Assembly (NCBI GenBank): GCA_001403775.1
Contig: CYUG01000014.1
Location: 1-38,232 of the forward strand
Direction: 5' to 3'
DNA: 38,232 nucleotides
DNA from: Dermabacter indicis
GTDB lineage: Bacteria; Actinomycetota; Actinomycetes; Actinomycetales; Dermabacteraceae
In this document: positions 26,654 through 35,791 of the stretch, in pieces
How positions within the stretch are numbered: the stretch's first letter is position 1
Layout of the letters: each line of letters opens with the position of its first letter
Position numbers and translations under genes: made by a program
The notes under the pieces: generated by a model
Databases searched by the model: none
Told to the model about the DNA's origin: nothing
Seen by the model: the letters and a program-made list of their open reading frames with translations, nothing else

Positions 26654-26724
26654 GGCCGCGCGGCCCGCGCCCTCCCCCGGTGCACGGTCCCGCGCATTGC
26701 CCTTGTGCAACCCCGCTCACACCC

Positions 26725-29700
26725 CTAGTGCAAGCACTGAGCCCCGAGCAGGGTCTTGAGGGACGCGAAGAGTGCCGGTGAAGGCGCAACCGAAAGGCGC
26801 CGGTCCACGCGCATGAGGGTCGCACGCCCCGGCTCCGTGAGGCGCAAACGCACCTCGCTGCCGCCGGGATTGTCCTCGAGGATCCCCCGAAGCTGCTGGG
26901 CGATTTCGCTCGTCATGCGCGCATCCGGGAACGTGATCATGAGGGGACCGTCGGCCATTGCACCCGACGTGTCGAGCACGCGCATCTCCTGCACGCGCAT
27001 CTCTGGCGACCCCTTTGAGTTGTCCACGCGGCCCCGCATCGACACCACGAGGTCACCCGCGAGTTCAGTCGCGACCTGCTGATACGACTGCGGGAACATG
27101 AGGCAATCAATCGCGCCCTCGAGGTCCTCGACCGTGACGATCGCCCACGTGTCGCCCTTCTTCGTGATCTTGCGCTGGATGCTCGTGATGAGCCCCGCGA
27201 TGGTCACCATGCCGAGTGATTCGGTGTCCTCGGCTTCCGCTAGCGCCGTGATCGAATGCGAGCTCGCTTGCGCGATCACGTGCTCGAGCCCCTGAAGCGG
27301 GTGATCGCTCACGTAAAGGCCGAGCATTTCGCGTTCAAACGAGAGCTTTTGCTTGCGGTCCCACTCGGGAAGCTCGGGCACCTGAATGGTGGCGGCGCTA
27401 CCCGAGGCGTAATCGTCGCCGAACATGCCGCCGCCGAACAGGTCGTCCTGCCCCTGGGCTTCCTTGCGCTTCACGCCGACGATGCCATCGACCGCGTCCT
27501 CGTGCACGAGCGCGAGCGAACGACGATTCTGGCCGAGCGAGTCGAACGCGCCGCCCTTGATGAGCGAATCGATCGTGCGCTTATTGCACACCGAGAGCGG
27601 AACCTTGTCGAGGAAGTCCGTAAACGACGTAAACTCGCCCTTCTCCTCGCGGGTCTTGATGATCTCCTCGACGACGTGCGCGCCGACGTTTTGGATCGCC
27701 GAAAGCCCGAAGCGGATGTCGTCACCCACAGCGGCAAAGTTCACGAGCGAGGAATTCACATCGGGCGGAAGCACGGTGATGTGGCGGTGGCGGCAGTCGC
27801 CGAGGTACAGGCCTAGGCGATCGCGATTGTTCTGCGTTGAGGTGAGGAGCGCCGCCATGTACTCGGTCGGATAGTTTGCCTTGAGGAAGGCCGTCCAATA
27901 CGACACAACGCCATACGCCGCCGAGTGCGACTTGTTGAACGCGTAGTCGGCGAACGGAAGGAGCACGTCCCACAGCGCCTGCACGGCCGCGTCGCTATAG
28001 CCGTGGTCGAGCATGCCCTGGCGGAAGCCCACGTACTGCCTATCGAGCTCGGCCTTCTTTTTCTTACCCATCGCGCGGCGCAAAATATCCGCCTGGCCAA
28101 GCGTGAAGCCCGCGACCTTCTGCGCGGTCTGCATGACCTGCTCCTGGTACACGATCACGCCGTAGGTCTCGGAGAGGATGTCGTGCAGCGGCTCCTCGAG
28201 CTCGGGATGGATCGGGGTGATCTCCTGGAGCCCGTTCTTTCTGAGCGCGTAGTTCGTGTGGGAATTCATGCCCATCGGGCCTGGGCGGTACAGGGCCGAC
28301 ACGGCGCTAATATCGCCAAACTTATCGGGCTTCATCTGGCGAAGGAGCGAACGCATACCCGCGCCATCGAGCTGGAACACGCCGAGCGTATCGCCGCGCT
28401 GGAGCAGATCGAACGTCGCCGGATCATCGAAACCAAGATGCTCGAGGTCCGGAACCTCCTTGCCGTTCGTTTCAATGTTCTCGATCGCATCGGAAATCAC
28501 CGTGAGGTTGCGAAGCCCCAGGAAGTCCATCTTGAGCAGGCCGAGAGTTTCGCACGTCGGGTAATCGAACTGCGTAATCACCTGCCCATCGGAAGGGCGG
28601 CGCATCATCGGGATGATGTCCGTGAGCGTGTGACTCGACATGATGACGGCACACGCGTGCACGCCCCAACCGCGCGTGAGACCCTCGACGCCTTGCGCGA
28701 TGTCCATGACGCGCTGCCACGACGGATTCTCGCGATACTGGCGACGGAAATCCTCCGCCTCGGCATAGCGCTTGTCGTTCTCGTCGAAGATGCCCTTGAG
28801 CGTGATGTCCTTCCCCATCACCGCTGGCGGGAGCGCCTTCGTCATCTGGTCGCCAAGCGCATACGGCTCGCCGAGCACGCGCGCCGAGTCCTTAATCGAG
28901 TTCTTGGTTTTCATCACGCCGTACGTGATGACCTGCGCGACCTTGTCGTCGCCGTAGCGCTCGGTCACGTACTCGAGTACCTCACCGCGGCGGCGATCGT
29001 CGAAGTCGACGTCGAAGTCAGGCATGGACACACGGTCCGGGTTGAGGAATCGCTCGAAGAGAAGCCCGTGCGGGAGCGGATCGAGGTCGGTGATGCGCAT
29101 CGCGTACGCGACCATCGAGCCTGCACCCGAGCCACGGCCCGGTCCCACGCGAATCCCGTGCTCCTTCGCCCAGCGAATGAAGTCGGACACGACGAGGAAG
29201 TACCCCGGGAAACCCATACGCGTGATGATCCCGACCTCGTAATCAGCCCTCTCTTGGACCTCGTCGGGAATCCCGCTCGGGTAGCGCTCGTGAAGGCCCC
29301 TCTGGACCTCCTTGATGAACCACGAATGCTCATCTTCGCCCGCGGGCACCGGGAAGCGCGGCATGTAATTCGCGCCCTCCGCGGTCGTCGTGAACTGCAC
29401 GTCGCACATCTCCGCGACCCTGAGCGTGTTGTCGCACGCCTCGGGGAGTTCGCGGAAAAGCTCGCGCATTTCGCGGGCGCTCTTGAGGTAGTAGCCCGAA
29501 CCATCGAACTTAAAACGCCCCGGGGTATCGAACGTCGAACCCGAGTTGATACACAAAAGCGCGTCCTGGATCTTCGCATCGTCCTCGTAGACGTAGTGAA
29601 GGTCGTTCGTCGCCAGAAGAGGGGCACCGATCGTCTTTGACAGTTCGATCAGGTCCTTCGTGACGCGCCGCTCGAGCTCGAGGCCATGGTCCATGAGCTC

Positions 29701-30276
29701 GACAAAGTAGTTCTCCTTGCCGAACATGTCCTGGTATTCGCCCGCGGCCTTGACAGCTTCGTCCCACTGCCCAAGACGAATGCGGGTTTGAATCTCGCCC
29801 GAGGGGCAACCCGTCGAGGCGATGAGACCATCGGAATACTTCGAGAGAATCTCGCGGTCCATGCGGGGCCACTTGCCCATCTGGCCATCGAGCGAGGCAA
29901 AGCTCGCAAGGCGGAAGAGGTTGTGCATTCCCGCCGTGGAGCGGCTCAAAAGCGTGAGGTGCGTGTACGCGCCGCGCGCCGAGACGTCATCGCCAGCATC
30001 CTGCTGCGCCTTCGTGCCCCATTGCACGCGCGAACGGTCATGGCGGCTCGTCCCCGGCGTCACGTACGCTTCAACACCAATGATCGGCTTCACGCCCGCG
30101 GCAACGGCGTTCTTGTAGAACTCATAGGCACCAAAAACGTAGCCGTGATCGGTAATCGCCACGGCCTTCTGCCCGGCCTCAGCGGCGGCGTTCACAAGTT
30201 TGCTGATCTTCGACGCACCATCGAGCATCGAATAGTCGGTGTGGACGTGAAGGTGAACGAAATCCTCTGAAGCCAT
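26725..30276 (-). CDS. dnaE: DNA polymerase III alpha subunit
   Basis: The replicative DNA polymerase, 1183 residues. The N-terminal PHP domain begins with HLHVHTDYSMLDG (8-20). The polymerase core contains PDFDVDFDD, carrying two catalytic aspartates, and GPGRGSGAGSMVAY. Finger-domain and helix-hairpin-helix regions follow, then an OB fold near 1010-1090 (VTIAGLITSIQRKITKKGDTWA). Its length and order fit DnaE1. I start it at ATG 30276 because the protein then begins MASEDFVHLHVHTDYS, as in relatives, and TAGAAT lies seven bases upstream. A longer open frame to 30357 has no family match. Confidence 0.97.
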   Translation of the reverse strand: MASEDFVHLHVHTDYSMLDGASKISKLVNAAAEAGQKAVAITDHGYVFGAYEFYKNAVAAGVKPIIGVEAYVTPGTSRHDRSRVQWGTKAQQDAGDDVSARGAYTHLTLLSRSTAGMHNLFRLASFASLDGQMGKWPRMDREILSKYSDGLIASTGCPSGEIQTRIRLGQWDEAVKAAGEYQDMFGKENYFVELMDHGLELERRVTKDLIELSKTIGAPLLATNDLHYVYEDDAKIQDALLCINSGSTFDTPGRFKFDGSGYYLKSAREMRELFRELPEACDNTLRVAEMCDVQFTTTAEGANYMPRFPVPAGEDEHSWFIKEVQRGLHERYPSGIPDEVQERADYEVGIITRMGFPGYFLVVSDFIRWAKEHGIRVGPGRGSGAGSMVAYAMRITDLDPLPHGLLFERFLNPDRVSMPDFDVDFDDRRRGEVLEYVTERYGDDKVAQVITYGVMKTKNSIKDSARVLGEPYALGDQMTKALPPAVMGKDITLKGIFDENDKRYAEAEDFRRQYRENPSWQRVMDIAQGVEGLTRGWGVHACAVIMSSHTLTDIIPMMRRPSDGQVITQFDYPTCETLGLLKMDFLGLRNLTVISDAIENIETNGKEVPDLEHLGFDDPATFDLLQRGDTLGVFQLDGAGMRSLLRQMKPDKFGDISAVSALYRPGPMGMNSHTNYALRKNGLQEITPIHPELEEPLHDILSETYGVIVYQEQVMQTAQKVAGFTLGQADILRRAMGKKKKAELDRQYVGFRQGMLDHGYSDAAVQALWDVLLPFADYAFNKSHSAAYGVVSYWTAFLKANYPTEYMAALLTSTQNNRDRLGLYLGDCRHRHITVLPPDVNSSLVNFAAVGDDIRFGLSAIQNVGAHVVEEIIKTREEKGEFTSFTDFLDKVPLSVCNKRTIDSLIKGGAFDSLGQNRRSLALVHEDAVDGIVGVKRKEAQGQDDLFGGGMFGDDYASGSAATIQVPELPEWDRKQKLSFEREMLGLYVSDHPLQGLEHVIAQASSHSITALAEAEDTESLGMVTIAGLITSIQRKITKKGDTWAIVTVEDLEGAIDCLMFPQSYQQVATELAGDLVVSMRGRVDNSKGSPEMRVQEMRVLDTSGAMADGPLMITFPDARMTSEIAQQLRGILEDNPGGSEVRLRLTEPGRATLMRVDRRLSVAPSPALFASLKTLLGAQCLH

Positions 30277-30283
30277 GCCCACG

Positions 30284-30289
30284 ATTCTA
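30284..30289 (-). promoter_or_regulatory. -10 element of a probable leaderless dnaE promoter
   Basis: On the minus strand, TAGAAT is separated from the dnaE ATG (30276) by seven bases, so the transcript would begin at the A of the start codon. No ribosome site lies in the seven bases. The -35 region is not convincing. Confidence 0.6.
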
Positions 30290-30353
30290 GTGCGCGGAGG
30301 GCGAGAGGAGGGCTTCAGAAACTCAGCGGGTGAGAGGAACGGCGAGGACGCGA

Positions 30354-31280
30354 TCAACCGGCGCGAAGCACCTCGAGCGCGTGCTCGAGATCCGCGGGAT
30401 ACGGCGCCTCGAACTCCACGCGGGTGTGACGCGTGGGGTGCTCAAACGCGAGGGCGCGCGCATGCAGCCACTGCCGAATGAGGCCCAGCCGCTCGGCAAG
30501 TTTCGGATCGGAGCCGTACTGCGGATCCCCCACGAGCGGATGCCCCGCGGCGCTCATGTGCACGCGAATTTGATGAGTGCGGCCGGTCTCGAGGTTGATG
30601 TCGAGAAGGGAAGCTCCCGGGAACATCTCGATCACGTCGTAGTGAGTGATCGAGGGCTTGCCGCTCGCCATGACCGCAAACTTGTAGTCGTGCTTCTGGC
30701 TGCGGCCAATCGGCGCGTCGATCGTGCCCTTCATGTTTTGGAAGTGGCCTTGGGCGAGCGCGTGATAGCGCTTGTCCACGAGCCGGTTGCGAAACGCATT
30801 CTTGAGGACCGAGTACGCCACCTCGCTTTTGGCGACGACCATGAGGCCACTCGTGCCGACATCGAGCCTCGAGACGATTCCGCGACGCTCTTGCGCTCCG
30901 CTCGTCGTAATTGCGACTCCTGCGCCGAGGAGGCCGCCGAGAACCGTGGGGCCGTCCCAACCGACGCTCGGGTGCGCGGCAACGCCCACGGGTTTGTTGA
31001 CGACGACGATGTCGGCATCCTCGAAAACGATGTCCATGCCGTCGACGTCCTCGGGCGCGACATCGGCGATGTCGCGGACTTCGGGGAGTGTCACGGCGAT
31101 CTGTTGACCCTCGCTTACGCGCTCGGACCGTGCGGGAACCTCGCCGTCAACGAGGGCCTTGCCCGTTTGCACGAGCTCGGCGGCCTTCGTGCGTGAAAGG
31201 CCGAGCAGACGCGAGAGCGCAATATCGACCCGCTCCCCCTCGAGGCCTTCGGGTACGAAGAAAAGCCGCTCACTGCTCAC
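30354..31280 (-). CDS. RluD-like 23S rRNA pseudouridine synthase
   Basis: Converts uridines in structured RNA to pseudouridine, 308 residues. An N-terminal S4 domain (about 15-75, [20 protein letters not shown]) precedes the RsuA/RluD catalytic domain. The catalytic aspartate lies in the conserved block [19 protein letters not shown]. The [11 protein letters not shown] and [21 protein letters not shown] motifs are also present. The exact target sites are not predictable. The GTG start overlaps the lspA stop by four bases; lspA-rluD is a very common pair. Confidence 0.93.
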   Translation of the reverse strand: MSSERLFFVPEGLEGERVDIALSRLLGLSRTKAAELVQTGKALVDGEVPARSERVSEGQQIAVTLPEVRDIADVAPEDVDGMDIVFEDADIVVVNKPVGVAAHPSVGWDGPTVLGGLLGAGVAITTSGAQERRGIVSRLDVGTSGLMVVAKSEVAYSVLKNAFRNRLVDKRYHALAQGHFQNMKGTIDAPIGRSQKHDYKFAVMASGKPSITHYDVIEMFPGASLLDINLETGRTHQIRVHMSAAGHPLVGDPQYGSDPKLAERLGLIRQWLHARALAFEHPTRHTRVEFEAPYPADLEHALEVLRAG

Positions 31281-31834
31281 GCGCGAACCTCACTCTTGTC
31301 GCGAGGATCAAGCGGAACATTGGCGAGAGTCAGAACCACGAGCAACACGGCACCGGTGGTGACGGCGATGTCGGCAACGTTGAAGATGGGCCAGTGCGGG
31401 AGTTCAAGAAAGTCCACCACGTGGCCCGTGAGAGGCCCCGGCGCACGGAAGAGGCGGTCGACGATATTGCCGAGCGCCCCTCCCAGCAGAAGCGAGAGCG
31501 AGACCATCCACGCGTACGAGCGCACCGAGCGCACGAGGACAACGATCACGGCAATCGCAATGCCGATTTGCACACCCGTGATGATCGGGGTGATCGAACC
31601 GCCCAAGCCGAACGCGGCGCCCGAGTTGTAAATGAGGCGAAGCTGCACAATGTCGCCAATGAGCGGCTCGGCCACGTTGTGGTCAAGCGTGTTCTCCGCC
31701 CACACCTTCGAAAGCTGGTCGAGCACGAACACAATCGCGGCGATGCCGAAAGCCGCGAAGAGTGTGGAACGGGCGGAAGCGCCGGCCGCACGCGCGGATC
31801 CGACGCTTCCGTTCATGGTGGTGCTTTCGCTCAC
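31277..31834 (-). CDS. lspA: Lipoprotein signal peptidase (signal peptidase II)
   Basis: An inner-membrane aspartyl protease that removes signal peptides from prolipoproteins after lipid attachment. The 185-residue protein has four membrane helices. The conserved blocks are [30 protein letters not shown] (first catalytic Asp) and FNVADIAV (second catalytic Asp). The GTG start overlaps the divIVA stop by four bases; an ATG at 31816 would trim six residues. The FatB-like lipoprotein in this window is a likely substrate. Confidence 0.95.
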   Translation of the reverse strand: MSESTTMNGSVGSARAAGASARSTLFAAFGIAAIVFVLDQLSKVWAENTLDHNVAEPLIGDIVQLRLIYNSGAAFGLGGSITPIITGVQIGIAIAVIVVLVRSVRSYAWMVSLSLLLGGALGNIVDRLFRAPGPLTGHVVDFLELPHWPIFNVADIAVTTGAVLLVVLTLANVPLDPRDKSEVRA

Positions 31835-32508
31835 AAGCCGTAGCTCGCGGCCTTTTCCTGGCTTTCGCCAGTGTCAAGATCGCGAAGCTGGTTCTCAAGG
31901 TAGTTGCGCAGGCGAGTGCGGTAGTCGCGCTCGAAGGTGCGCAGCGACTCGATTTCCTTCTCAAGGTCGCTCTTCTGGGTCTCGAGGCGCTCGAGCGTGG
32001 TGCGCGAGGTCTCGTTCGCCTCGTTGATGATGCGCTCGTGCTCGGCGGTACCTTCGCTGATGAGGCGGTCGCGCTCGGCCTGACCTTGCGCGACGTGCTC
32101 GTCGTGGAGGCGCTGCGCGAGCGTGATGAGCTCGGAGGCGGAATCGGTCTCGCCAACGCGAGTGGCGCCAGCGGCCGCGGGTGCGACCGGCGCAGCGGCA
32201 GCGACGGCAATCTCAGTCTCGGGCTCAACCTCGGGGGCCTCAGCCTTTTCGGCGGAAGCTTCAGTTCCGACGGTTGCCGGAGCAACAACGCCTTCGCCGC
32301 CCTGACCCGCGCGGACCTCGAGCTCGGCAACGCGGCTCTGAGCTTCCTCGAGTTCGCGCTTCAGGCGGCCGTTTTCCTCGATGAGTTCGCGAAGGCGGGG
32401 AATGACGTCGTCGTCGAGGTACTTGTCGACCTCGTCCATGTCGTAGCCCTCGGTGAAGCGCACGGGTGTGAAGCGCTTGTCTTCGAGATCCTTTGGCATA
32501 AGAGCCAT
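31831..32508 (-). CDS. divIVA: DivIVA/Wag31 cell-pole and growth organiser
   Basis: A coiled-coil protein that marks curved membranes at poles and septa and guides polar growth and peptidoglycan synthesis in actinobacteria. The 225-residue protein starts with the family's membrane-binding domain (MPKDLEDKRFTPVRFTEGYDMDEVDKYLDD). A first coiled coil (about 37-65) follows, then an Ala/Pro/Glu-rich linker (about 70-125). The long C-terminal coiled coil runs from about 130 to 205. The start at ATG 32508 has AGAGGTGG upstream. It has its own region after a strong yggT terminator and is first in divIVA-lspA-rluD. Confidence 0.95.
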   Translation of the reverse strand: MALMPKDLEDKRFTPVRFTEGYDMDEVDKYLDDDVIPRLRELIEENGRLKRELEEAQSRVAELEVRAGQGGEGVVAPATVGTEASAEKAEAPEVEPETEIAVAAAAPVAPAAAGATRVGETDSASELITLAQRLHDEHVAQGQAERDRLISEGTAEHERIINEANETSRTTLERLETQKSDLEKEIESLRTFERDYRTRLRNYLENQLRDLDTGESQEKAASYGL

Positions 32509-32605
32509 GGGTTCCACCTCTTGTCGTTTGAACAGATGATGACCATTTAACTTTACCTGAGACCACGGGTGCACCCTGAATGCATGTGCCGCTTGTCAAA
32601 GCCGC

Positions 32606-32629
32606 AAAAGCGCGGCCCGAAGGCCGCGC
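32606..32629 (-). terminator. Strong intrinsic terminator after yggT
   Basis: On the minus strand, GCGCGGCC (32629-32622), loop TTCG (32621-32618) and GGCCGCGC (32617-32610) form a perfect 8-bp stem with a stable tetraloop, followed by TTTT (32609-32606). It lies 13 bases beyond the yggT stop and separates the sepF-yggT genes from divIVA. The 97 bases from there to the divIVA ATG hold a TAAAGT -10-like hexamer but no good -35. Confidence 0.88.
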
Positions 32630-32642
32630 CTTGTACGCGCTC

Positions 32643-32933
32643 TCAAAGCACGAAGGGAGCAACGAGCATCGAGATAAGCGAACACGCAAAAAAGATGATG
32701 AGCACGCTGACATCGAGCGCAACACCACCGAGCCTGAGCGGCGGAACCACGGAACGCAGTGCCTTCACCGGCGGATCCGTCACCGTGTACACGGCTTCGC
32801 ACGCGACAAGCACAAGGCCTTGCGGCGAAAAGGTGCGCGCGTAGGACTGGATCATCTCGATCCCGATCCTCACCAGGAGGAGAATCGAGAAGAGATATGC
32901 CGCGAGATAGACGAGCGAGGCGAGGATCTGCAT
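32643..32933 (-). CDS. YggT family membrane protein
   Basis: A 96-residue membrane protein with two hydrophobic regions (about 4-26 and 68-92). The conserved central segment has the usual PP/DP pattern (TVTDPPVKALRSVVPPLRLGGVALD). The family is linked by gene position to division and osmotic stress, without a defined activity. It starts two bases after sepF and is followed by a strong terminator. Confidence 0.92.
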   Translation of the reverse strand: MQILASLVYLAAYLFSILLLVRIGIEMIQSYARTFSPQGLVLVACEAVYTVTDPPVKALRSVVPPLRLGGVALDVSVLIIFFACSLISMLVAPFVL

Positions 32934-32935
32934 GC

Positions 32936-33418
32936 TCAGCTCTGGTTGTAGAAGGTCCCCTCGCCGGTGCGGGACTCGCCCTCAACTTCGATGAATTCCG
33001 GGGACAGGAGGAAGACCTTGGTGGTCACGCGCTCGATCGTGCCGCGAAGGCCGAACACGAGACCCGCCGAGAAGTCGACCATGCGCTTGGCATCGGCTTC
33101 GCTCATATCGGAGAGGTTGAGGATGACGGGAACGCCATCGCGGAACGACTCACCGATGCTCTTCGCGTCATTGTAGGAGCGCGGGTGGATCGTCGTGATG
33201 CGCTGCATGCTCTCCGGCGCGGCCGGCGCGATCGAGACGCCATTGGAATGCGGGCGAAGCGGGGTCACGTTGGCCTCCTGAGCCTTGGGCTCCACGGTGC
33301 GCTCCGGGACGCGCGTCGTTTGCGTGTCCTCGGCCGCGTAGCCCTGAGGGTCGTCATAATAAGTATCGTATTCTTCGGCGAATCCAGTTTTCGCCATCAG
33401 CTTGCGCAAAGCGCCCAT
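32936..33418 (-). CDS. sepF: Cell division protein SepF
   Basis: A membrane-binding anchor for FtsZ, essential in organisms without FtsA. The 160-residue protein has an amphipathic N-terminal helix (MGALRKLMAKTGF), a variable linker (about 20-70), and the C-terminal SepF core (SYNDAKSIGESFRDGVPVILNLSDM, then VDFSAGLVFGLRGTIERV). The start at ATG 33418 has GGGAGA upstream; the open frame to 33466 is longer but starts unlike the family. It is separated from pgeF by 138 bases with no clear promoter. The yggS gene usually found here is absent. Confidence 0.95.
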   Translation of the reverse strand: MGALRKLMAKTGFAEEYDTYYDDPQGYAAEDTQTTRVPERTVEPKAQEANVTPLRPHSNGVSIAPAAPESMQRITTIHPRSYNDAKSIGESFRDGVPVILNLSDMSEADAKRMVDFSAGLVFGLRGTIERVTTKVFLLSPEFIEVEGESRTGEGTFYNQS

Positions 33419-33556
33419 CGAAATTCTCCCTATAAAGAAGCCGGTTGTTTGCCCCTGGGGAAGCACGGGAGTGCGGGGTCTTTTACGAAACTACCGCAGC
33501 GAACCTGGGCGCCCCGGAATTTCCGCGCGTGTCGCAGGGTGCGCTATGCACCATTC

Positions 33557-34291
33557 TTAAGCTGCGCCCGATCGCCGCGCGATCACACCCACGAATCTCC
33601 CCGTATATGGGTCGCGCCGATAGGAGAAGAGGTCGTTGGTCTCGAGGGTGCAGCGTTCGATGACGTCGATGCACTCGCGCTGAAGGCCCGCCGCCTGAAG
33701 CTCGGCAACCGTACCCGCGGGAAGGTCGAGAGCGGGAGTACCCCAGGACGTGCGCGAGGCCAGCGCCGGTTGCCGCTCGACCGATTCGCGCGCCATCTGC
33801 TCAGGCACCTCATAGCACTTACCGCACACCGAGGGCCCAACAACCGCGCGAATGTTCTGAGGCGAGGCACCGAGGCTCGCCATCGCTTCAACCGTTGCGT
33901 CCAGCACCCCATCGAGGAGGCCGCGTCGACCGGCATGGGCCGCGCCGATGACGCCGCTCGAGCGCTCGGCAAGAAGCACGGGAACACAATCGGCCACCAT
34001 GATTGCGAGGGCGACGTCGGGTACACGCGTCACGAGCGCATCGGCCACGCGCGCATGCTCTCGCATCTCGTGCGCCTCAGCAGGGGTATTGATGATGGCG
34101 ACATCGGCGGAATGCACTTGCTCAACGAAGACGAGCGGAACACCGAGCCCTCGCTCAACAGCGTCGCGACGCTTTCGAACTTCGCGAGGGTCATCGCCCA
34201 CGTGAAGCGCGAGGTTCCCCTCGGCGACTCCCGTGAAAAGGGCGCGGGCCCCCGAAAAATCGAGGGCCCGCGCCGAAAGTTCGCTGCTCAT
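33557..34291 (-). CDS. pgeF: PgeF/YfiH laccase-domain protein
   Basis: A 244-residue member of the DUF152 family. In bacteria it is credited with clearing wrongly built peptidoglycan precursors carrying L-Ser; relatives cleave purine nucleosides. The metal-binding His/Cys set is visible: VEQVHSADVA, MVADCVPVLLAE, and GAAHAGRRGLLDGV. SVCGKCYEVPE is also conserved. The ATG lies three bases beyond the ftsZ stop, and the pairing is typical of actinobacteria and fits a cell-wall role. Confidence 0.92.
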   Translation of the reverse strand: MSSELSARALDFSGARALFTGVAEGNLALHVGDDPREVRKRRDAVERGLGVPLVFVEQVHSADVAIINTPAEAHEMREHARVADALVTRVPDVALAIMVADCVPVLLAERSSGVIGAAHAGRRGLLDGVLDATVEAMASLGASPQNIRAVVGPSVCGKCYEVPEQMARESVERQPALASRTSWGTPALDLPAGTVAELQAAGLQRECIDVIERCTLETNDLFSYRRDPYTGRFVGVIARRSGAA

Positions 34292-34294
34292 GGT

Positions 34295-35545
34295 TCAGCG
34301 AAGGAACTGAGGGATATCGAGATCGTCGTCCGGATTCGAATCCTGCTTGATCGTGGGAACGTTCGGCACCTGCGGGCGCTCGACCTGCACGGCACCTTCG
34401 GCCTCAGCCGGATCCGGCTCAGAAGCCGGCGCCTGTTCGGTTCGCGCCTGCGGCGAGCGCGCCGGAATATAACCCTGCCCCTGCGCGGGAGCCGAGACCC
34501 ATTCGCGACTCGAGGCCTGCTGCTCCTGCTGCGCGGGTACCGCGCTCGAGGGTTGCGCCGGCGTCTGCTGCTTGTGCGCCTCTTCCTCGGCGCGCTCTGG
34601 TTTGGGATCGAAGCCCGCGGCAATGACGGTGACGCGCACCTCGTCACCCAGGGCGTCGTCAATAGCGGTACCGAAGATGATATTCGCACTCGGGTGCGCG
34701 GCCTCTTGGATGAGGCGTGCGGCATCGGACACCTCGACAAGGCCGAGGTCGCTGCCGCCCTGCACCGAAAGAAGAACACCGTAGGCGCCGTCAATCGAGG
34801 CCTCGAGAAGCGGGCTCGAGACCGCGCGTTCCGCGGCCTCGAGGGCGCGGTCATCGCCACTAGCCGTGCCGATACCCATGAGAGCAGTACCGGCATCCTT
34901 CATGACGCTCTTGACGTCCGCGAAGTCGAGGTTGATGAGACCCGGGGTGGTGATGAGGTCGGTGATGCCCTGAACACCCTGGAGAAGTACCTGATCCGCG
35001 AGCTTGAACGCGTCGATCATCGAAACCTTGACGTCGGCAAGTTGGAGCAGCTTGTCGTTCGGAATCGTGATGAGAGTATCGACCTCGGCCTGGAGGGCAT
35101 CGATGCCCGAATCAGCCTGGGTCGAGCGGCGACGGCCTTCAAACGTGAACGGGCGGGTCACGACGCCGATGGTCAGCGCGCCGAGCGAGCGGGCGATCTT
35201 CGCCACGACGGGCGCACCGCCCGTGCCCGTGCCGCCACCCTCGCCTGCGGTCACGAACACCATGTCGGCGCCTTCGAGTGCCTCGGAGATTTCGTCGGTG
35301 TGGTCCTCTGCTGCCTTGCGGCCCACCTCCGGGTCCGCGCCAGCGCCGAGGCCGCGAGTGAGCTCCTTGCCGACATCGAGTTTCACATCGGCATCAGACA
35401 TGAGCAGTGCCTGGGCATCGGTGTTAATGGCAATGAACTCGACGCCCTTGAGTCCGGATTCGATCATCCGGTTCACGGCGTTGACGCCGCCGCCGCCGAC
35501 ACCGACGACCTTAATGACTGCGAGGTAGTTCTGCGATCCGTCCAC
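34295..35545 (-). CDS. ftsZ: Cell division protein FtsZ
   Basis: The tubulin-like GTPase that forms the division ring. The GTP-binding loops are [13 protein letters not shown] near the N terminus and the signature [16 protein letters not shown]. The T7 loop region carries [12 protein letters not shown] variable, Gln/Pro-rich linker leads to the conserved tail [11 protein letters not shown], which contacts SepF or other partners. I start at GTG 35545 (416 residues, [12 protein letters not shown]) because AAGGA lies seven bases upstream and the alignment with relatives begins there. An upstream GTG-ATG pair at 35587/35584 would add 13-14 residues. The upstream spacer probably holds its own promoter. 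Confidence 0.96.
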   Translation of the reverse strand: MDGSQNYLAVIKVVGVGGGGVNAVNRMIESGLKGVEFIAINTDAQALLMSDADVKLDVGKELTRGLGAGADPEVGRKAAEDHTDEISEALEGADMVFVTAGEGGGTGTGGAPVVAKIARSLGALTIGVVTRPFTFEGRRRSTQADSGIDALQAEVDTLITIPNDKLLQLADVKVSMIDAFKLADQVLLQGVQGITDLITTPGLINLDFADVKSVMKDAGTALMGIGTASGDDRALEAAERAVSSPLLEASIDGAYGVLLSVQGGSDLGLVEVSDAARLIQEAAHPSANIIFGTAIDDALGDEVRVTVIAAGFDPKPERAEEEAHKQQTPAQPSSAVPAQQEQQASSREWVSAPAQGQGYIPARSPQARTEQAPASEPDPAEAEGAVQVERPQVPNVPTIKQDSNPDDDLDIPQFLR

Positions 35546-35666
35546 GTGGATGTCCTTGCTTTCGTTGCTCCAGCTCCACCCCATCACCCTGCCTAGTGCG
35601 CCTCCCGCGACCGGCGCGGATAGGACAGAAGAGACATGGGGAGTAAGCGCATTTGTCTCATAGTCG

Positions 35667-35696
35667 ACGCTATTGCCTGACTGGTGTCTAGGGCAA
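35667..35696 (-). promoter_or_regulatory. Candidate ftsZ promoter in the ftsQ-ftsZ spacer
   Basis: On the minus strand, TTGCCC (35696-35691) is followed after 18 bases by TAGCGT (35672-35667). It lies about 120 bases before the ftsZ GTG, in the 246-base gap after ftsQ. A weaker TAAGAC hexamer lies further upstream. Multiple promoters in this gap are common in actinobacteria. No terminator is evident after ftsQ. Confidence 0.45.
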
Positions 35697-35791
35697 CATT
35701 GTCGAGCGCGTGTCTTACACGAATGTCATTTTCTCGTCACAGCTTCCACGGAACGTGGGAGCGGGGTGTCCAATCGGCCCGCACGCCTCGG

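Noticed and set aside
27925-29640. 571-codon plus-strand open frame opposite dnaE
   Set aside because: Antisense shadow of a well-conserved polymerase gene. The predicted protein is charged and repetitive in composition, with no recognisable family.
32759-35596. 945-codon plus-strand open frame opposite yggT, sepF, pgeF and ftsZ
   Set aside because: It covers four recognisable minus-strand genes, its translation is arginine- and histidine-rich low-quality sequence without domains, and no ribosome site supports it.
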